In this document: piece after piece, positions 1-10,996 of the stretch
Position numbering within the stretch: the stretch's first letter is position 1
Layout of the letters: the number at the start of each line of letters is the position of its first letter
From: Henricia sp. BOLD:AAB3569
Lineage: Eukaryota; Echinodermata; Asteroidea; Spinulosida; Echinasteridae
Direction of reading: 5' to 3'
NCBI GenBank assembly: GCA_037783545.1
Contig: JBBELK010001389.1
Location: forward strand, 1-64,000
DNA length: 64,000 nucleotides
Translations under genes and position numbers: made by a program
The notes under the pieces: model-generated
What the model saw: only the letters and a program-made list of their open reading frames with translations
What the model was told of the DNA's origin: nothing
Databases searched by the model: none

Positions 1-318
1 GCACAAGTCTTGCCTTGGAATGACATGCTGCTTCTTTTAGAAGGTCAAACAGTCCACCTGCCTGCACCCAAGAGTTATTATGCAAAAGACCTCGTTTTTG
101 ATAAAGATACTCCCATATTTTGCACTGGAAAGCAGCCCTTGGTTTACATTACTGGGGGGTCGATAGATTTTCGTGAAACAGAAATGATGACAGTCAGATG
201 GAACATATTCACATTTTCATATCAAATTCCACAAGAACAACAAAAGGATATAGGTCCCTGTAAATTTTGCTTCGCACATTTCATCCTGGATAATATTAGT
301 GACGTAGACGACCATTAA
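1..318 (+). CDS. SF3-helicase-like protein, C-terminal fragment (5' end outside window)
   Basis: The frame is open from base 1 to a TAA at 316-318, so this is the C-terminal end of a longer protein; no start codon is visible. Near the start is PWNDMLLLLEG followed by VHLPAPKSYY, then DTPIFCTGKQP, which resembles the beta-strand plus sensor (motif C) region of superfamily 3 helicases. After it come EMMTVRWNIF and a short CKFC pair. Proteins of this kind are, from memory, scattered in invertebrate genomes as parts of mobile or virus-derived elements. The exact family cannot be named from this end alone. It could instead be a remnant copy, but no internal stop is seen. No neighbouring gene in the window continues it; the next 200 bases are AT-rich and empty. 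Confidence 0.45.
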   Translation, partial: AQVLPWNDMLLLLEGQTVHLPAPKSYYAKDLVFDKDTPIFCTGKQPLVYITGGSIDFRETEMMTVRWNIFTFSYQIPQEQQKDIGPCKFCFAHFILDNISDVDDH

Positions 319-545
319 GTACTACTCGAATGACTGTTTGCAATCATTTTTAACCATTAATATTTGTGAATTTTTGTTTGTGCAACATGTTCAAATGCGT
401 TAATTTAGCAGTTAGAACAGAAAATGTGTGCCATTCTGGCAACTTGAGACGGAAGAAGGCAAGCTCAAGAAGGGGAAGGGTGCAGGATTTGCAGATACTT
501 TAAAAAGAATAGACAGAATACAAACATCCAACAATCTTACTCTGT
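319..545. other. non-coding flank, nothing recognised
   Basis: AT-rich sequence following the stop codon of the first reading frame. I see no polyadenylation signal, repeat arm or coding frame I would defend. Confidence 0.5.
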
Positions 546-826
546 GGATGGCCTGGGTGTGATTTCTCTACCAAAATGGAAAGGTGGTTTTAGTGGATGC
601 ATTTAATATTGGAGCTAGAATGTGATTTTGGCAGCAATTATCCAAAATCACATCTAAGCCAAAAATCACATCCAGGCTCAATTACACAGGATAATATTGG
701 ATGATATTGGACTTGAACGACATAATCCTGGATGTGATTTCTGGCTCGGGTGTGAAATATCCACCAAAATCACATCCATGCAAGTCGCCTTTCCATTTTT
801 GTAGAAACATCACATCCAGGCCATTC
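546..826. repeat. imperfect inverted repeat (foldback MITE-like)
   Basis: TGGCCTGGGTGTGATTTC near 549 and its near-complement ending GGCCA near 824 form arms of about 36 bp, both followed inward by a CCATTTT/AAAATGG block. The loop carries further copies of AATCACATCCAG in both orientations. Structure suggests a foldback MITE. No target duplication was confirmed. Confidence 0.5.
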
Positions 827-955
827 ACAATGTTACACCCTAAATGACCGAAACCCATATTTAATCGTTGTTCCTTTTTCTCCACTGCAGCCTGTGCCCA
901 GTTTGGAATCAATGTTGCCAGAATGTCTCACAAATATTTTCACTGCCAGGTGGTT

Positions 956-1114
956 TCAAGGTAGTATACACCCTTTGCTTTTGCTTGAATTTATACAATG
1001 GGGGCGATATATGGGGGGGGGGGGGGATTCATATTATGATTCACCAAATGTACAAGTTTAATAGTAATTCACTGTTTGTTTCTTGTTTGCAAAGGGTGTA
1101 TACTACCTGTGCAA
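956..1114. repeat. inverted repeat with G-run loop
   Basis: AAGGTAGTATACACCCTTTG at 957 is complemented by CAAAGGGTGTATACTACCT ending near 1111, giving about 20-bp arms. The loop has a run of about a dozen G at 1013-1026 and TATACACCC is repeated just outside. Probably a small MITE; superfamily unknown. Confidence 0.45.
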
Positions 1115-2428
1115 ATATACACCCAACCAAACACCACCCCTGAATTTCATTCAATCAAAAAGTGTGTAGTAGTGTCAAAATGTGTGTAGAGGGTGTATTT
1201 TGGAATTGTGTGTAAAAAATAGTTAACAAATTTGTTGTTCTTTAGAAAATGTGTGGTACAATATACCGGTAGTAATTTAATATTTTATTTCAGATGTTAA
1301 TCAAGAAAATTGAAAAAACACTGTATGAATACAATTTATCAATGTGACCATTTCCAACTAGAAACAAGTCACACCGGCTAATTTTCAGCCACATTATAAA
1401 GTGACCATTGTAAAAACAACCAAACTATGACAAGCTACCGAATAAAGGCAAAAAATAACTTTAAAATAACTCTAAAAGTCTCGATCATATTGCCATGTAT
1501 ACCGAAAATTTAATGAATAGCTTATATGTGATGCGATCGGGAAAAATGAGTCTTACGTCAAAACCGGTCACTTTTTAGTTATATTTTTATTTCAAGGGCA
1601 CTTTAAGCTTTAATTTGGTGCAAACTCCAAATTGGTACGACTTTTGGTTCAAAAGTTATGGCGTGGAGTTAGGACACATTGAAAGTACGGAAAGAGAGAA
1701 AATTAGGTTTAAAGTTATAGTATAGCATGGAGTCGTTAAAAAGCCCACTTTTGAAAACTCACTTTTTACCTGTTCCCTTCCAAAAATCATATTTGTTTTC
1801 ACTGTGTGAAAAGATGGATAGTTTCCTAATGCTGAAAAATCCAGCCCAAGCTCACATTATGGTCTATATTTCAAAATCAGAAATCCCGACTTACGACTCA
1901 TTTTGCTCGATTGCATCGCATATGTTTTAGGTTTTATGAGGTCATCAATATAAATAAAGTGTAATGTGCATTATAAGTGTGTAGGCTATGCATAATGTCA
2001 AAATAGAAATTAAAACTTACAAATGAAATGTGCACAAGAATCTGTCGGTGACTTGTCGATTTATTCATTTATTGTTTACTTCTTTTCATGAAATACAGAT
2101 GAATCCAATATAGACATTTATGATAAAATTATATTTCTGACAGTCTTCAATGATTGCCACCATGTGACTAAAATATCTTCCACAAAAGTTGTGCAGGTTT
2201 GAAAACCACTTGTTTGGAAAACCTACAACTTGTGAAAGAAATAATTGTTGCATGTTGCCACTATGAATAACAGATTGTCTACAATAGTCAATAACATGTT
2301 TAACTGAGAAGTTAATTCAGAGTTGAATGCTACTGTTCAATAATGCACTAACTTTCTCAGATATAAAACGTCTTAAATGCCCAAGAGAAAGAAATTTATG
2401 CAGGTCTTCAATAAAAACTAGTGAACTG
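1115..2428. other. AT-rich non-coding stretch with one imperfect inverted repeat
   Basis: TGTGATGCGATCGGGAAAAATGAG near 1527 is matched in reverse complement near 1885-1925 (ATTTTGCTCGATTGCATCGCATA), so 1515-1932 is likely a decayed foldback element. Its outer flanks share ACATTATAAAGTG-like sequence, suggesting the true ends lie further out. The rest of the interval shows no coding frame or other repeat I recognise. Confidence 0.35.
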
Positions 2429-2872
2429 TTAACCCTTTCAATACCACCCACTCATATAAGACAGTACCCTTGTTTACCACAGCAATTACGAGCCCAGTGT
2501 CACTAGAGACCCACTGGTTTGGGAGACATTTCATTGAAGTGAGCCCTCTGTGGTTTATATGCACTAAATAGCTCTGATGATTTTGTGTACACCTGATGAC
2601 ACAAAAAGGAGAGAAATTTAGTGTGCATCTTTTTATTTATTAAGTGTAATTTCAAGCTAGTTTTTACACAACAAAAGTAATACAAACTGGTAATACAAGG
2701 CCCTGTACTCGTACATCAATATAAAAAAGAAAAACCTAATGAAAATACTTAAAAAGTATACAATACAAAAGAAAATTAAGCACTCAAAAGTTAAAAATCT
2801 AAGAAATTAAAAATGCTTGTCTAAAAAGATGTGTCTTCAACCCTACTTCTGCATGTACTTGTATTTTCTCTC

Positions 2873-3033
2873 GCCCCTCCCCCTCCCCCTCCCCGCCCCC
2901 CACCCCATTCAATGTTGGTTTGAATCCGTGGCTTGTCGAACCAGTCTTCAACATTGAATGGGGTGGGGGGGGGGGGGGGGGGGCGGGGGGTGGGGGGTGG
3001 GGGGGGCGGGGGGTGGGGGGGGCGGGGGGGGGA
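2873..3033. repeat. C-rich / G-rich hairpin inside the piggyBac element
   Basis: A C-rich arm ending CCCCATTCAATGTTG (about 2880-2915) is complemented by CAACATTGAATGGGG followed by a roughly 70-bp G-rich tract to 3033. The loop is about 30 bp. The G tract varies in run length and interruptions, as expected for slippage. It lies just downstream of the transposase stop codon. Confidence 0.75.
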
Positions 3034-3062
3034 GAGCAGATTGTACATATACATACTTACAA

Positions 3063-3680
3063 TCATTTGGTATGATATTTTTCAAAACAAGGAACTGTGC
3101 ACATTGGTTTATTACATTCTTTACAGATCATCCGGGTCTGTTTTCGCCCGTTTAATGTGCGGTTGCTACAAACAATGCAGTCGCGTTTCTTTCCATTGCG
3201 GTTTTTGCCAGGATAGTGTTGTTGTCTTGCCAAATCAATAGGAATGTGGTATCTCGGCCGACTTGTTGCATTAGTACGTTCCCAACCTAACAGCAAGCCT
3301 TGTACAATACCTACACGAAAATCTAGGTTACTGACATGTCTGTTGCCCTCTATGCCGTTAAAAATTACTCGGCTATTGACGATACAAATATCGAGCATAC
3401 GGAAAAAAATTCGTTTCCACCATTTTAAACTCCTGTGCGTATGATTGTAGTACTGAAAACATTGATCTGCAACATCAGTACCTCCCATATTCAAATTATA
3501 CAGGTCAACACAATTTGGCTTCAGAACGTCACGAAATCCACTTGTGCTCTTCTTGCACCAAATTTGCTTTTTTGACACATCAGAGTTCCCGATATTTGTT
3601 AAAAGTGTTACCGAATTTTTGTCCGAAATTTCGGCCAACATGCCATCGACGTCTGTTGCCATCATAGTTTCAGGATGCAA
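3063..3680 (-). pseudogene. piggyBac transposase, C-terminal remnant
   Basis: About 205 codons remain, with the frame open some 70 bases further upstream until a stop. The piece carries the last catalytic region: KPNCVDLYNLNMGGTDVADQ matches the 'VxxYNxxMGGVDxxDQ' block of piggyBac transposases, where the GGTD aspartate is the expected catalytic residue. It is followed by the aromatic block SLKWWKRIFFRMLD. The C-terminus is a cysteine-rich zinc-binding domain (CIVC, CKEC, MC, PCFEKYH), used in the family to bind terminal repeats. The N-terminal domain and the first two catalytic aspartates are missing, so the product cannot be an active enzyme. The only upstream codons fit the internal deletion seen at element level. 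No in-frame stop lies inside the remaining part. Confidence 0.8.
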
Positions 3681-3975
3681 ATGGCGTCTGTACTGTGCGT
3701 CCTCCCCTTTTATGTATTCACGGCAAACCCACCCTATTGTTGTCCCTTTTTAGTTTAGTGAATTTATATAGGGCGCGCCACTGGTGTAAACTTGAACTGT
3801 CTTCATTCATGCCAATAGAGGGCGCCAAACAAAAAAACTCTGAAAGCATTTGCAGGTGGTGACAAAAGTCGCCTTGGTTCTCAACTGAAAGACAATCTCG
3901 GGCACCATTTGGTGCCTTTGGGATTAAAGCGAAAAAAACAAAGGGCTCCTTTTGGCGCCTCCGGGAATGAAAGGG

Positions 3976-4835
3976 TTAAAGGCAATTCTGCCTAAAGTAA
4001 TCCCTGGTGTTTAAATACCTTATATGCCGTAAATTTGTAAGATATTCTTACACCCTAAATTGGATAACAAAATGCTAAACACAAGAAATATGACGTATAA
4101 CTTCACGACATCCTAGGCCAATTCCAGCAACAAGTATTACAATTGACCATAATCTGGCGGTGCTGATAAGAGATGTATCGCAGCATAGCGATAACGTAAA
4201 CAAGTTATGGATGGGACAAAGCTCAGGATCGGCTATAACGGACACTGACGAAGAAGCAGTGAATGACAAGACTGACTTGAGACCAGCTAAGTTTTAGATA
4301 ACAATTTGTTTTTGTTTTTAATGTTGTTTGTTTCAATTTTTTTAAATTGATTTTCACGACGTGACATGGACAATCTGCAAACGTACAATGACTAACTACA
4401 ACAGTCTAATTTCATCAGATTACGGTGCATCACATCAATAAGGGCTTTTGCAAAAAGGTTCTGCTTCGTACTTGAAAGCACTCGTTCCCAATGCATGAGT
4501 GGAAATAGCGCATCGTGTAAGTAGTGCACGAAGAGTACCGGTAACGCGTACTGACCACTCTTTGCGAGGCGTTTAGGCGGAAATTAACCGTATCCTGTTG
4601 CTACGTTACGGGCCAAGGAGCTGATGCTAACGAACACAACAAGCATTATTCATCGCGGCTTTGTAGTTTACCGACTCGCTAAAACAAGGCCATTTGACTG
4701 TCATACGGAAATCAGCATCCCGGAGCCAAATGCATGTCATTTACTTCACGAATAGACAAGAAAAACTCGGACTAGGCCTAATGGTACCAAACACCCCCCC
4801 CCACACCCCTGTAAAATATGGTGCTGTTGTGGGAG
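3976..4835. other. non-coding; one 66-codon open frame of unknown meaning
   Basis: On the plus strand a frame runs open from about 4099 to a TAA near 4297. It reads as an ordinary mixed-composition peptide (contains SITIDHNLAVLIRDVSQH and an acidic TDTDEEAVND) but lacks a convincing start. It could be a terminal exon or chance. The rest, including a C-run near 4794, shows nothing recognisable. Confidence 0.2.
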
Positions 4836-4839
4836 AAAT

Positions 4840-5030
4840 TGCCAACTGAAGGTACTTTTAAAAATCGCTGGAAACGATTTTTACCAGTCATTCAACACAA
4901 AAACCATGCATAATTGTTTAAGGAATTCTGAAGTATTACTGCATCTATGTGGCTGACATTTCTACAAGGCAGTTTATTAACATTACTGTTTAAGTTATGT
5001 AAAGCTGTTGCAAATGATATATTATGACCT
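4840..5030. mobile_element. TTAA-type MITE fragment (TTTGCAA family)
   Basis: The right end GCAAATGATATATTATGACCT|TTAA at 5010-5034 matches the ends of the copies at 39193-39533 and 46534-47066. The internal piece with CTGAAGTATTACTGCATC is shared with 39193-39533 and 30404-30754. The left end is not identified, so the copy is taken as truncated. Confidence 0.5.
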
Positions 5031-5672
5031 TTAAACGGCTGATTTAGGAGATGCGTATGTGTTTTATAAAAACTCGCCAAAGGGGCCGCCTTCGGCGAGG
5101 AGGTAGTTTTGTGAAATGAAGGTCCTTATGAGATACTCTATACTTTGAGTGCGCCTGATCCCCCACCCTCCCCTCCCCTATATATGTATATACTGCTAAA
5201 ATATCGGGCACGTTGCGTCAAATGGGGTTAAATTAATTACATGTACCGTCATTATAGCCGTCCAGGGCCATCTCAATAAGTGTAGTCACAGTACCCACTT
5301 CCGACCGGGTAACTTTCTACCCGGGTATCTGCAAATAACAGGTTAAATCAAACGTCAAATTTTAACCCGGTGAAATACTTAACCGGGTCGGCTACCCTTC
5401 TCTCAATGGATTTCAATGAATTGTGTGCAATTTAATTGAAGTACGATCTCATTATTTTTACTTATAAATAGTTATGCATTTTAGTTACATTTTTGATAAT
5501 GATATTTTTTTTCCTTCGGCGGCACTGTCTTTTGCAGTGGAGCTGATGCAGCAGAAGCGTATATTGTGCGGGAGGAGGTAATCACTACACATTCCGTATG
5601 TGAAACCACCTTTTAATGCCCTGCTTCTCAAACCTTTTCTGACCACATATCTTTTATTCTCTCAACAGTCCT
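5031..5672. other. non-coding interval with short palindromes
   Basis: Nothing coding is apparent. ACCCGGGT-type palindromes and repeated AACCCGG/CCGGGTT words at about 5300-5395 hint at a decayed inverted-repeat element. Confidence 0.25.
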
Positions 5673-5676
5673 TTAA

Positions 5677-5809
5677 AGGCACAGACTCGTCAGCAATGCG
5701 CGTGCGCCAAATTCGTGCCACGAAATACGCAGCTCCATAGCAAAGGCATAGAGCTGCGTATTTCGTGGCACGAACTTGGCGCGCGCGCATTGCTGACGAG
5801 CCTGTGCCT
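5677..5809. mobile_element. palindromic TTAA MITE, family B copy 1
   Basis: A 133-bp near-perfect palindrome flanked by TTAA at 5673-5676 and 5810-5813. Ends read AGGCACAGACTCGTCAGC and its complement, each arm continuing into a GCGCGCGCC run and CACGAAATACGCAGCT. The loop is only a few bases. Related copies lie at 20906-21043 and 22235-22316. Confidence 0.85.
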
Positions 5810-5813
5810 TTAA

Positions 5814-7546
5814 TATCTGGTACCAAGGATTTATTTTCGTCCCAGTGCATTCCAGGGGCTAGCGATTTCCCACTCTACTCTATGACCCACCCCGGGCCCA
5901 TTCATATCCAATGTTTTAATGCATAGTGGCATTGTCTGTCCCATTTCATTAGTCAGTAAAACCACATGTATACACAGTACCCAGGTCCAAACGACCATGG
6001 ACAATGGTACATGGTGTAGGCTACCTGAATAAGTTTCGCACTGCACAGCACTACAAGGCACAACTGCATGGCGTCCTCTTTCAATAATTGTGTGGATTAT
6101 TTTTCAAAAGAAACATGTTTTTATGCGATCTTTTAAAGGGGGAAATAAAACAATTCCGACCCTTTAGGTTCTAGACCAGCCCGAAATATTCACGTACGAA
6201 TATTTTCTGCCTGTTTCGTTCAGGCGCCTGGGAGTTTATCTATAACAAACAAAAAAGGGCTTACTCAAATTAGTATAAGATATGAATTCGACGATTTCCC
6301 AGTGCATAATGGTCGTACACTGGCTGAAAAATTACCCCTTTTGCAACTAAAAAAATGTAGTAACTAACGGATTTGCAATCTTATTAGCCTTTTTAATAAG
6401 CAATAAAAGCTAATTTGAAATTACCCATATCGACCAAACTAATATCACACAACTAAAATTGATTAACTTTCCTGTTATGAGGCATTGAGAGCAAGCTGAC
6501 ATAATTAACGCTGGGAGACACCGGGAAATAATCAATCTCTCAACGCTACGTCAGTAAACACAGTATATAATATAAAGTATAAATTTAGAAAATGACTTTT
6601 TTAGAGAGTGCACAAACGCTGCAGCTTCTAAAGTACGCACAGACAATGACGCATCGACAATTGGGCGTCTCATAGGCGTCTCACGGCGTCTGCAATCATT
6701 CCTTGATTAATAATCGTTATACTTGTAAAAAGACTGACCATCAAAACGGAACTACGAGACATTCATTTCAGAGCACAGACTGCAGACTTTGACCACCTCA
6801 GCACTTTCTTACACTGGCAACTGGCAACATCCAGTACCCTTTAATTAGAAACACGATTCATATTGGACAAGGTGCATTTATAAGTAATTATTATTTTTAT
6901 TTTTAGTTGTTTAATTATTATTATTAATATTATTTTTTGTTTACAGTAAGTGACTTATAAAATGTAAAGTTGTTACGACATCGAATATCAGATTGTTTTC
7001 ACGACTAATTAATGTTGCAGCACCCATTTAATAGACCCTCTGCACGGGCGGCCATGACAGGGGGCAGTCACATTGTCACAGCGTTTGTCATGCACGTAGG
7101 CACCTTGTGGATCTATTGTCGCATCATTTAAATGTGAAAACGTGCCCCCTGTCATGGCTACTGAAGCAAAGGGTATATGTATGCACCTCATTCAGGAGGA
7201 GACAGTGTTCAATCGTGTCCCCAGAACCAGTTCTGCAAGATGTAACTTGCAGATTGAGATGGCACCGGATCAGAGCAGACACATTTCAAATCAGCAGTGC
7301 ATAATTATGGAACCGATTCAGGAAACACGACTGGACATTTCCTTCGCACGAATACGGTTTATGTAAAAGGATACAGTGTTATATAATAAGAAAAATAATG
7401 AACTGTTGTGATTTGTTTGGAACTCGCATTGACGTTTCCATATACACGTAAAATATAGTCTGTTGTCTGTTACAGTGAGAATAACGTGTATTTAACATTA
7501 ATATAAAACAATTTAAGGATATTTGTTTTCATTTTGTCCATTTATA
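5814..7546. other. non-coding interval, one short inverted repeat
   Basis: CCATGACAGGGGGCAGT at 7051 and its complement ACGTGCCCCCTGTCATGG ending 7159 form an imperfect inverted repeat of about 110 bp. Elsewhere I see AT-rich unique-looking sequence and no defensible gene. Confidence 0.3.
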
Positions 7547-8051
7547 CACTGCAAAAAATGCGGTGTTAAATTACTAACACCAAGGTTTGTTTTATTATTT
7601 GGGTGTTACATTTGTGTCAAACGAACACCGGTGTAATAGATTAACAGCAGAAAAAGTGGTGTAGATTTTGCATGGTGTTAAACTTGATAAACTGCGCATG
7701 ATCACAAAGCATAACGCTTAGTATTTTAATCCTATTGGTTGATCTCGAGAAAATTATGGGATGTCGGTCACGTGTTCACTGCAAAAACAGGTGTTAAATT
7801 TCTGACACCAACCTGGTGTAAAACCTGACGTGTTCAAATCTTATTAAATTCAAATCTTAATTATTAAATACCTTGGTGTAATTGTTTCTGGTGTTAAAAA
7901 ATAATAATAATGCTAAGAGAGCATGCGCGGAAATACAGCTATTTGATTGGCTACTACAGGCGTTTCTGATAATTTTTTCCGCGTTTGAGCATACAAACCG
8001 TAATCACCACGTTGTACTTATGGCTAGACTACCTGCAGTGGTTTTCTTTAT

Positions 8052-8327
8052 GATATCTGGGGCGGTCGGGTTCTTTCCTCGCCTTTCACCTCTGGGGTCC
8101 CGGGCTCGAATCCGGGGCGTGTATGTGGATTGGGTTTGCAGTCCCTACTTGACCGCGTGGGTTTTCCCCTGGGGCTTTCTCTGGGGGTTTTCCTCCCACT
8201 TCTAAAACTGCAACTTCTTCTTCGTCATCTCAAGTTGATAATATAGTATAGTTAAAGCTAAAACCGTATAGTTGATGGCATAAAGGGCCTTAGTTGCCGA
8301 AGATGCCATAAAATATACAACAACAAC
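8052..8327 (+). mobile_element. tRNA-derived SINE
   Basis: The head has a plausible pol III B box (GGCTCGAATCC near 8103) and a GGGGCGGTCGGG segment that could be a degenerate A box. The body contains CCCCTGGGGCTTTC and GGGGGTTTTCCTCCCA, and the 3' end is a short (ACA)n-like tail. The 3' half recurs at about 39596-39716, supporting a dispersed repeat. Confidence 0.6.
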
Positions 8328-8468
8328 TTTATAATATCATCATTACTCCTATACATGATGAGAACAATGGTATTTTGCCAATTTCATTACTGTTCCACCA
8401 CGAACAGATTAGTTTTAAAATATTTCAAATGCTGGTGTTAATTTACACCATGGGAGTTGTCTTATATA

Positions 8469-8957
8469 CACTCGACCAAAAAAGTTCTGTCACCAGTAAG
8501 ACATTTATAGATATTTTTTATTAAATTGGATTTAGTGTAGGAAAATAATATATCAAATTTTAGTTGAACATATCCCTCAAAGGAATAGAGCTCAAGAGAG
8601 ATCATGATGGCAAACTTCACTGAACAGAAATGCAACAAAGGAGTGTGGGGTCAGAATGAAAAACACCAAAGAACAATGCAACTTGTTATTTGGGCAATTT
8701 GTGTGTAGACAATTAGGACATTTTTAAGTGAGTGGATTTATCAACATCGTTGTTTTTTGGTGTTTTTCATTCTGACCCCACACTCCTTTGTTGCATTCCT
8801 GTTCCGTGAAGCTTGCCACCATGTACTCCGTTGAGCTCTATTCCTTTGAGTGATATGTTCAGCTAAAATTTGATATATTATTTTCCTACATTAAATCCAA
8901 TTTCATAATAAATATCTACAAATGTCTTACTGGTGACAGAACTTTTTTGGTCGAGTA
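8469..8957. mobile_element. mariner-like foldback MITE, copy 1
   Basis: CACTCGACCAAAAAAGTTCT at the left end is complemented at the right end, and the arms stay complementary for about 190 bp. TA lies on both sides (8467-8468, 8958-8959), as for Tc1/mariner targets. The loop is short and matches, in reverse orientation, part of the loop of the copy at 17296-17887. Confidence 0.85.
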
Positions 8958-9354
8958 TACATACCGGGAAAGAATCACATTTAATACAAAGGGTGTTGAA
9001 TTTAACACCCGAGGTTTTGCAGTGCGTGTTTTACTTTAAAGTGGTTCCCCCATTTTACACCGAAATATAGTGTCGGCTTTTAATTCTGTAAGAATAAATC
9101 AACTGTAGGTGTTAAAATTTAATTCCACATTGAGGTGTCAATTAACACCAACATTCTTGCCCAAAATAAACACAAAAAAGAATAAGTTGACACCGGATGG
9201 GGGTGTTAAAGTTGAACACTCTTCTTGGTGTAAAAAAATGTTGATTTCCAAATTGGTGTTACTTAACACCCAAATCCTTGCCCAAAATGGATACCAACGA
9301 AGAATCAAATTTTACACCAGTGGTGTATATTTTAACACCGCATTTTTTGCAGTG

Positions 9355-9790
9355 TATCACCAATTTCAATTTAAGTGAATTCTTGTTGATTTTAGCACGT
9401 ACACGAAGGATGTCCTTCATCACCTTATAGCGCAAAGTGATTTCTGCATACATGCATGCATGCACAGACTGATGGGAAGGCGATTTCTACGTCTACGCAC
9501 GGATAGACTAATGTGTTTCTCGAGAGAAGCACACGTTCTAAAGAACAAGTGTCAAATCAACACGTTACAAGTAAAACACGAGACGATTAACCGCACTTCA
9601 ACTATTGATACAACACTTGTTCTGTAAGCGTGAAGGAATACTTGCATGCACAGAACATTCTTAAGGGTATCAGATAAGCCACTTTGAGATGATTAACTTT
9701 CAAATTTGAGGTATATCAAAGTAGAGGCATCGGTGAAATATATACATACATGTATCTGGATATGTGTAGCTGACATTGTGATGCACCTAT
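9355..9790. other. non-coding, nothing recognised
   Basis: No reading frame or repeat I can support; only short words such as CATGCATGCATGCA at about 9450. Confidence 0.3.
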
Positions 9791-9798
9791 CAATTGTT

Positions 9799-10032
9799 AC
9801 CCCCCCCCCCCCCCCCCCCCATCCCCCCCCCCCCGGCTACCCCACCTAAGAGGTGGGGATTGTCACTTTTTGCGTGACAAATTCCCCACCACTGGGGCAA
9901 CATTTAGTTGACAAAAATCCCCACCCTGCGCACAAAATGCACAGAAAATGGGTCAAATGTCCCACCGTGGGGCATGAAAAACGTGACTAAACCCCCACCT
10001 AGGGGGTGGGGCAGCGCGGGGGGTGGGGGAGC
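9799..10032. repeat. poly-C tract and CCCCACC/GGTGGGG repeats
   Basis: A nearly pure C run from about 9799 to 9834 is followed by alternating CCCCACC and GGTGGGG blocks, several of them short palindromes such as CCCCACCTAAGAGGTGGGG. The interval looks like a decayed inverted-repeat element or locally duplicated simple sequence. Confidence 0.55.
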
Positions 10033-10567
10033 ACAATTGATATGTGCATATCGATACACAAGGTGTTGTGTAAGATAAAAACAGCAATGCCTAGAGCCGT
10101 TTGGATGTCACATGGAAATGCCTCATCTAGGCATTGTTTATGTAGAATCGCCTTACATGCCTCACTTGAAAATGTCTCGGCTTTTTCTGATAAATAAACC
10201 TATGGAGAAACCCAGACCGCAAAAAAACATATTGTGTTGATGTCTTAACGCCCGGAGAAATTAAGCAGGTGTTTGGATAACCGGAGTCGGTATTTTTTTA
10301 GAAGGATGGAAGTGTTGGACAGCCGATATGAGTCCTCGGCAGATGGGCATTTGACGGGTATGATCCGGTGTCTTTACGTTCCTCTGACAGGCACACAAAG
10401 ACACTGGGAAAATAGCCTTTAGATTCATTTTGAGCTTTCCGTTCGCAGATAAAAGACCAACGTTTGGAATTGTTCGTTAATAAGGACTTTATAAGATTGT
10501 CACAGTCTGTGGACTGAGACGTGATGACGTCATGTCGAGGCAGTGCGCATGCGTCAAGTCATCTCTC

Positions 10568-10664
10568 TATAGACCGTATCGAATAGCCGCCATTTCGTAG
10601 GGAAGTTTCTTTGTTCCTTGAGGACATGCCCCACGAAATGGCGGCTATTCGATAAGGTCTATAA
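10568..10664. mobile_element. short foldback MITE
   Basis: TATAGACCGTATCGAATAGC with its continuation CGCCATTTCGT is complemented by ACGAAATGGCGGCTATTCGA to TCTATA, leaving a loop of about 33 bp. TA flanks both ends. An isolated arm recurs at about 29238-29268. It abuts the broken left side of the next element. Confidence 0.7.
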
Positions 10665-10996
10665 GCCACTGGGGCGAAGTAGCATTTGGGCGATGTAGTG
10701 TTTGGACGAAGTGATTTTGGGCGAAATGGCACTCGAGCGAAGTGGTTTAGAGGAGGGGGGGGGGGGGGGGGGGGGGGTGGGGGGATGGCACTCGGGTGAA
10801 ATGGTTTTGGGGCGAATTGAATTTTCGTCTCATGAGAGGAACAATTATTGTTTTACTCATTTCTCAAAGACTATAGTACTTCAGACAAAACCATTACAGG
10901 GGAAGTTTTCTGCGGTCATCATGTTTATATTGTGTAAGTTAGGCGTAAATCTGTAAACATTTCTGATTTTCGAGATACCAATCATGTATACTGCCT
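10665..10996 (-). mobile_element. family A TTAA MITE, copy 1 (truncated)
   Basis: The end CATGTATACTGCCT followed by TTAA (10997-11000) matches the other family A copies. The body shares the GCGAAATGGCACTTGGGCG repeats and the CATTTCTCAAAGACTATAGT segment. A long G run at about 10756-10788 expands one of the repeats. The other end is missing, replaced by the foldback at 10568-10664. Confidence 0.75.

Larger units (their letters stand above)
2433..3975 (-). mobile_element. piggyBac-type DNA transposon, internally deleted
   Basis: The element is bounded by TTAA at 2429-2432 and TTAA at 3976-3979, the target duplication typical of piggyBac. Its ends are complementary: CCCTTTCAATACC on the left, and the right end reads CCCTTTCATTCCC in reverse complement. 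CCC termini next to TTAA are classic for this superfamily. At 1543 bp it is shorter than an autonomous copy, and it retains only the C-terminal part of a transposase on the minus strand (3063-3680 plus a short open extension). A C-rich/G-rich hairpin lies near the 3' end of the gene. It is a deletion derivative that could move only with transposase supplied from elsewhere. Confidence 0.8.
7547..9354. mobile_element. compound TA-target MITE rich in GTGTTAA words
   Basis: Ends are CACTGCAAAAAATGCGGTGT and its complement, bordered by TA at 7545-7546 and 9355-9356. The interior repeats GGTGTTAA and TTAACACC many times, especially 9100-9350. A second pair of CACTGCAAAA ends lies inside (7777 and 9024, bordered by CGTGTT on both sides). 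The insertion also contains a SINE (8052-8327) and a mariner-like foldback (8469-8957). A short relative sits at 33385-33607. Confidence 0.7.

Noticed and set aside
2821-3066. Proline/glycine-rich open frames over the G/C tract
   Set aside because: Pure translation of homopolymer sequence.
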